Shown here piece by piece: positions 4,707 through 6,976 of a stretch of DNA of 6,976 nucleotides. This DNA comes from Treponema sp. (GTDB taxonomy: Bacteria; Spirochaetota; Spirochaetia; Treponematales; Breznakiellaceae). Within the stretch, counting starts at the first letter, position 1. Every line of letters begins with the position of its first letter. A program made the translations under genes and the position numbers. The stretch spans positions 1 to 6,976 of the forward strand of contig JAISFT010000130.1 of NCBI GenBank assembly GCA_031263435.1, in the 5' to 3' direction. The notes under the pieces were generated by a model that saw only the letters and a program-made list of their open reading frames with translations, searched no databases and was not told the DNA's origin.

Positions 4707-6379
4707 GGCTTTCGCCCATCGCTGCCGGCTGTTTACCGGTTCTTTTTTTTGCTGCCAGTTGGCAGATTTTCGGGCAGAACACGGCGAACAACCCGCCGGC
4801 CCCCGGTACCCAGGGGGGAAGTGTTACGGAGGAGATCCGGGCCCTTACCGAATCGGGAATCCCCTCCCTGATGCGGCGGGCCCTGGACCAGATACGGCAG
4901 CGGAACCTGAGTTCCGGGGAATTCGGCCGGATCATGAACGCCGTCAACATTGTCCTGTTCCGCCGCCTCTACCCGGATGTCCACATCCAGCTCCCCATTT
5001 CGGACCCCCCCCAGTCCCACACCTACGCCCGGATCCTCCGGGATATTGACCGCGGCGTCTACAGCCCCCCCGCGGCCTCCAGCACCGATTATCTGGAACT
5101 GGTGCTTCCCTTTCTGGCCCTCCTGAACGAGACCCGGCAGGATCGCCTGCTCCCCAGCCTTCCCGATCTGCGGAGGGCGGCCTCCCTCGATCCCGGTTCC
5201 GTGCTGGCCCCCCTTTTTATGGGCATGGTCCATGAGCGGACCGGCAGCCTGGACGAGGCCCTGGCCGACTATACCGGGGCCGCTGCAATTTCGGAGGAAT
5301 GTTACCCCGCCCGGCTGGGGCTGGCCCGGATTTACGGGCGGCGGGAAAACTACGACGCCGCGGTCCAGGTGCTGGAGGACCTGATCCGCAGCTTCCCCGA
5401 CAATTTTGCCGTTAAGCGGCAGTTGGCCCTGGGCTATTATCAAAAGAAGGACTGGTCCCGTGCCCAGGCCGTCCTGACCGAGTGTCTTCAGCAGGAGCAG
5501 GACGGAGAACTCCTGTTGATGCTGGCCCATTCGATGGTAGAACAGGGCAGGTTCCTCCCCGCGCAGCGGCCCCTGGATCAGTACTCCTCGATCAATGCCC
5601 AGAATCCCCTCTACCTGTTTCTGCGGGCCCGGGTCCAGGCGGAAGGACTGCGGAACCAGGATTCCGCGCTTAACTACCTGCGGTCCCTTATCCGGGCAGG
5701 CGGCGCGGAGAACGACGCCCTTATCTATGCCGCCCGGCTTTTTATGGAATCCCCCCGCTCCGAGGACCGGGACGAAGGCCGCGCCCTGGTCCGGCGTCTT
5801 CTGGATCAGGACAAGCCCCCCCCGGAAGTCATCCGCCTGTCGGTGCGGGACAGCATCAACAGCGGCGACTGGCAGACCGCCCGGAACCGCCTGGCCCCCC
5901 TCCTGCAGGAGAATCCCCAGAACCAGGACCTCCTCAGCGCCTACACCATCGAGCGGGGCCTGGGGAACAACGCCGCCGCCCTTGCCTATGCCCGGGACCT
6001 CTACGAAAAGAACCCCGCCGACGACGAAGGGGCCGCGGCCTATATCTCCGCCCTCATCGAGACCGGACGCCAGGCGGAGGCGGGCCGGCTTATCGAAAGC
6101 CGCCTGGCCGCCAACATCAGCGATACCCAAAAAAGCCGCTACTACTACCTGCGCAGCCGCATCCGCAGCGCCGACGACCAGATCGTGGCGGATCTAAGGG
6201 CCAGCCTCTTTGCCGATCCCCGGAACCTCTCCTCCATGATCGCCATGTTTGAATTTTACCATTTCCGCCGGCCGGAAAAGGCCCGGGCCATCATCTACCT
6301 GCGCCAGGCCCTGGCCCAGGACCCCACCAACGCCCAGCTCCGCCGTTATGCGGAGGAGTACCCGGAAGTCATGAATTAG
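4703..6379 (+). CDS. Exported tetratricopeptide-repeat protein
   Basis: The 558-residue protein starts at a GTG overlapping the previous stop by four bases (GTGA). This start gives a clean signal peptide (MRLSPIAAGCLPVLFFAASW, probable cleavage near IFGQ at 22-25), whereas the longer open frame upstream does not. After a helical N-terminal region (41-165), TPR-like units run through most of the chain. The clearest are near 166-199 (SVLAPLFMGMVHERTGSLDE), 202-235 (ARLGLARIYGRRENYDAAVQ) and 236-263 (FAVKRQLALGYYQKKDWSRA). More degenerate units follow (270-300, 405-438, 443-470), ending with an ARAIIYLRQALAQDP unit at 527-541. No catalytic motif is visible. TPR arrays bind other proteins, so it is probably a periplasmic or outer-membrane-associated scaffold. 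Coupling with the membrane protein suggests the two act together. Confidence 0.88.
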   Translation: MRLSPIAAGCLPVLFFAASWQIFGQNTANNPPAPGTQGGSVTEEIRALTESGIPSLMRRALDQIRQRNLSSGEFGRIMNAVNIVLFRRLYPDVHIQLPISDPPQSHTYARILRDIDRGVYSPPAASSTDYLELVLPFLALLNETRQDRLLPSLPDLRRAASLDPGSVLAPLFMGMVHERTGSLDEALADYTGAAAISEECYPARLGLARIYGRRENYDAAVQVLEDLIRSFPDNFAVKRQLALGYYQKKDWSRAQAVLTECLQQEQDGELLLMLAHSMVEQGRFLPAQRPLDQYSSINAQNPLYLFLRARVQAEGLRNQDSALNYLRSLIRAGGAENDALIYAARLFMESPRSEDRDEGRALVRRLLDQDKPPPEVIRLSVRDSINSGDWQTARNRLAPLLQENPQNQDLLSAYTIERGLGNNAAALAYARDLYEKNPADDEGAAAYISALIETGRQAEAGRLIESRLAANISDTQKSRYYYLRSRIRSADDQIVADLRASLFADPRNLSSMIAMFEFYHFRRPEKARAIIYLRQALAQDPTNAQLRRYAEEYPEVMN

Positions 6380-6485
6380 GAAGGGGGGGCCCGCTACCAC
6401 GGACAATCCGCCCGCAGCCGCCCCGCTGCGCAGGGACGCTACCGGTTTGGCCCCCCCTCGGCTCCAGCCTTGCCGCCTGATGTGT

Positions 6486-6508
6486 GGAGTTTTGCGAAGC
6501 AAAACTCC
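6486..6508. repeat. 10-bp perfect palindrome with GAA loop
   Basis: GGAGTTTTGC and its exact complement flank GAA. The 15-bp core TTTTGCGAAGCAAAA is also present in the palindrome at 2734-2752, showing a dispersed hairpin motif with the same GAA loop. Confidence 0.6.
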
Positions 6509-6511
6509 TAA

Positions 6512-6539
6512 AAGCATTGCCGCGTCAGCGGCAATGCTT
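6512..6539 (-). terminator. 12-bp perfect hairpin, possible terminator
   Basis: AAGCATTGCCGC and its exact complement enclose the loop GTCA. Read on the minus strand the stem runs into a short T run (CTTTTA), which fits a weak intrinsic terminator for the nuclease-like gene, 138 bases past its stop. On the plus strand there is no T-tract, though the stem could still slow transcripts leaving the TPR gene. Confidence 0.45.
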
Positions 6540-6676
6540 ACGCCTACCCCCCAATCGGTTCCGGCCGTAAAAAGACCGGCTGAGTGGGCCCTGGCCCTGC
6601 CCTCGGCTCCCCCGTCATGTTGGCCTTGGGGAGGATCCACAGACTTTTATACAAAAATAAGCGCCGATGTCCTGCC

Positions 6677-6976
6677 TCACCATTCCCGGACCTTGAATGC
6701 CCCCGATGCCTCCGCCACAGTAACCGAGTCCCCCGACTGCACCAGAACATACAAACCCTTCCTCTGCGCATATTCCCGCACCTTCCCCGCTACCACCATT
6801 CCCGCCACCGCCCCTACCAGCTTCCTCCGGTCCCCCCGCTTGTCCAATTCCTCCCGGACCTTCCCAATCCGCTCGATATGGTCGTCCACATCCTCCGCCG
6901 TCAGCGTCGATTTGATCTCCACCGGCATGGCGTAGTCCCCGTTTTCAAGCAGCATGTCCACCTGTACGACTGTCCG
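6677..6976 (-). CDS. PD-(D/E)XK nuclease-like protein, C-terminal fragment at right edge
   Basis: The frame is open to the window edge and 99 residues are visible. They begin in the nuclease core: TVVQVDMLLENGDYAMPVEIKS shows Asp7, then Glu20-x-Lys22 twelve residues later, the D...ExK arrangement of the PD-(D/E)XK fold. Helix AEDVDDHIERIGKVREELDK follows, then a strand VGAVAGMVVA. The end (EYAQRKGLYVLVQSGDSVTV ... FKVREW) resembles the C-terminus of the small restriction-like PD-(D/E)XK proteins grouped around DUF3782, from memory. Those proteins are common in treponemes and cyanobacteria, often with an N-terminal coiled coil. Activity and substrate are unknown. A GTG and an ATG inside the visible part are not taken as starts because they would remove the catalytic Asp or the strand before it. 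It is convergent with the TPR gene and not obviously linked to the envelope genes. Confidence 0.72.
   Translation of the reverse strand, partial: RTVVQVDMLLENGDYAMPVEIKSTLTAEDVDDHIERIGKVREELDKRGDRRKLVGAVAGMVVAGKVREYAQRKGLYVLVQSGDSVTVAEASGAFKVREW

Larger units (their letters stand above)
6380..6676. other. 297-bp convergent intergenic region with hairpins
   Basis: No supported gene lies here. It separates the plus-strand TPR gene from the minus-strand nuclease-like gene. It contains a spaced inverted repeat AGGGGGGGCC (6382-6391) / GGCCCCCCCT (6449-6458), two strong adjacent hairpins at 6486-6539, and an 11-bp direct repeat CCCTCGGCTCC (6455-6465 and 6600-6610). Confidence 0.6.

Noticed and set aside
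4703..4800. Lipoprotein reading of the exported TPR protein (AAGC, Cys10)
   Set aside because: The cysteine comes after only nine residues, too short for a lipoprotein signal; the hydrophobic stretch continues beyond it, so ordinary Sec cleavage near residue 24 is more likely.
4733..6130. 465-codon open frame on the minus strand
   Set aside because: It is fully antisense to the exported TPR gene, is Gly/Pro/Val-rich as expected from the complement of GC-rich codons, and has no domain or ribosome site.
6447..6935. 162-codon plus-strand open frame across the convergent gap
   Set aside because: It runs through hairpins and then antisense to the nuclease-like gene, and is Pro/Thr/Ser-rich with no recognisable domain.

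Overview
The window is a GC-rich bacterial chromosome segment made almost entirely of envelope-protein genes. Its style (a loose lipobox, several exported TPR proteins, a MltD-type LysM transglycosylase, GTG/TTG starts, many small intergenic palindromes) suggests a spirochaete, most likely a GC-rich Treponema such as a termite-gut type. This is inference from gene style; no ribosomal or other marker gene is present.

Layout. A short divergent promoter region near 4089-4151 splits the window. Leftward (minus strand) run a TPR lipoprotein (4088-2958), a MltD-like LysM lytic transglycosylase (2635-1082) and an unrecognised exported protein (857 to beyond the left edge). Rightward (plus strand) run a six-TM membrane protein with LiaF/DUF5668-like segments (4152-4706) and an exported TPR protein (4703-6379); their stop and start overlap in GTGA, so they should be translationally coupled. 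At the right edge, convergent to that pair, is the C-terminal part of a PD-(D/E)XK nuclease-like protein (6677 to beyond the edge).

Between the genes. The gaps at 858-1081 and 2636-2957 each hold one copy of a 72-bp structured repeat (968-1039 and 2659-2730, 58 of 72 positions identical without gaps). Both copies lie in the same orientation upstream of a minus-strand start. The second gap also holds four more palindromes. The convergent gap 6380-6676 holds further hairpins, one sharing a 15-bp core with a palindrome at 2734-2752.

How the genes may work together. All five main genes encode exported, lipid-anchored or membrane proteins, so the locus looks like a cell-envelope cluster: one peptidoglycan-cleaving enzyme surrounded by TPR scaffold proteins and a small membrane protein. 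No defence system, mobile-element gene, CRISPR array, tRNA or rRNA was seen. The most unusual signals are the paired 72-bp element and a near-consensus sigma70 promoter that puts the start of transcription at, or one base before, an ATG (a candidate leaderless mRNA).
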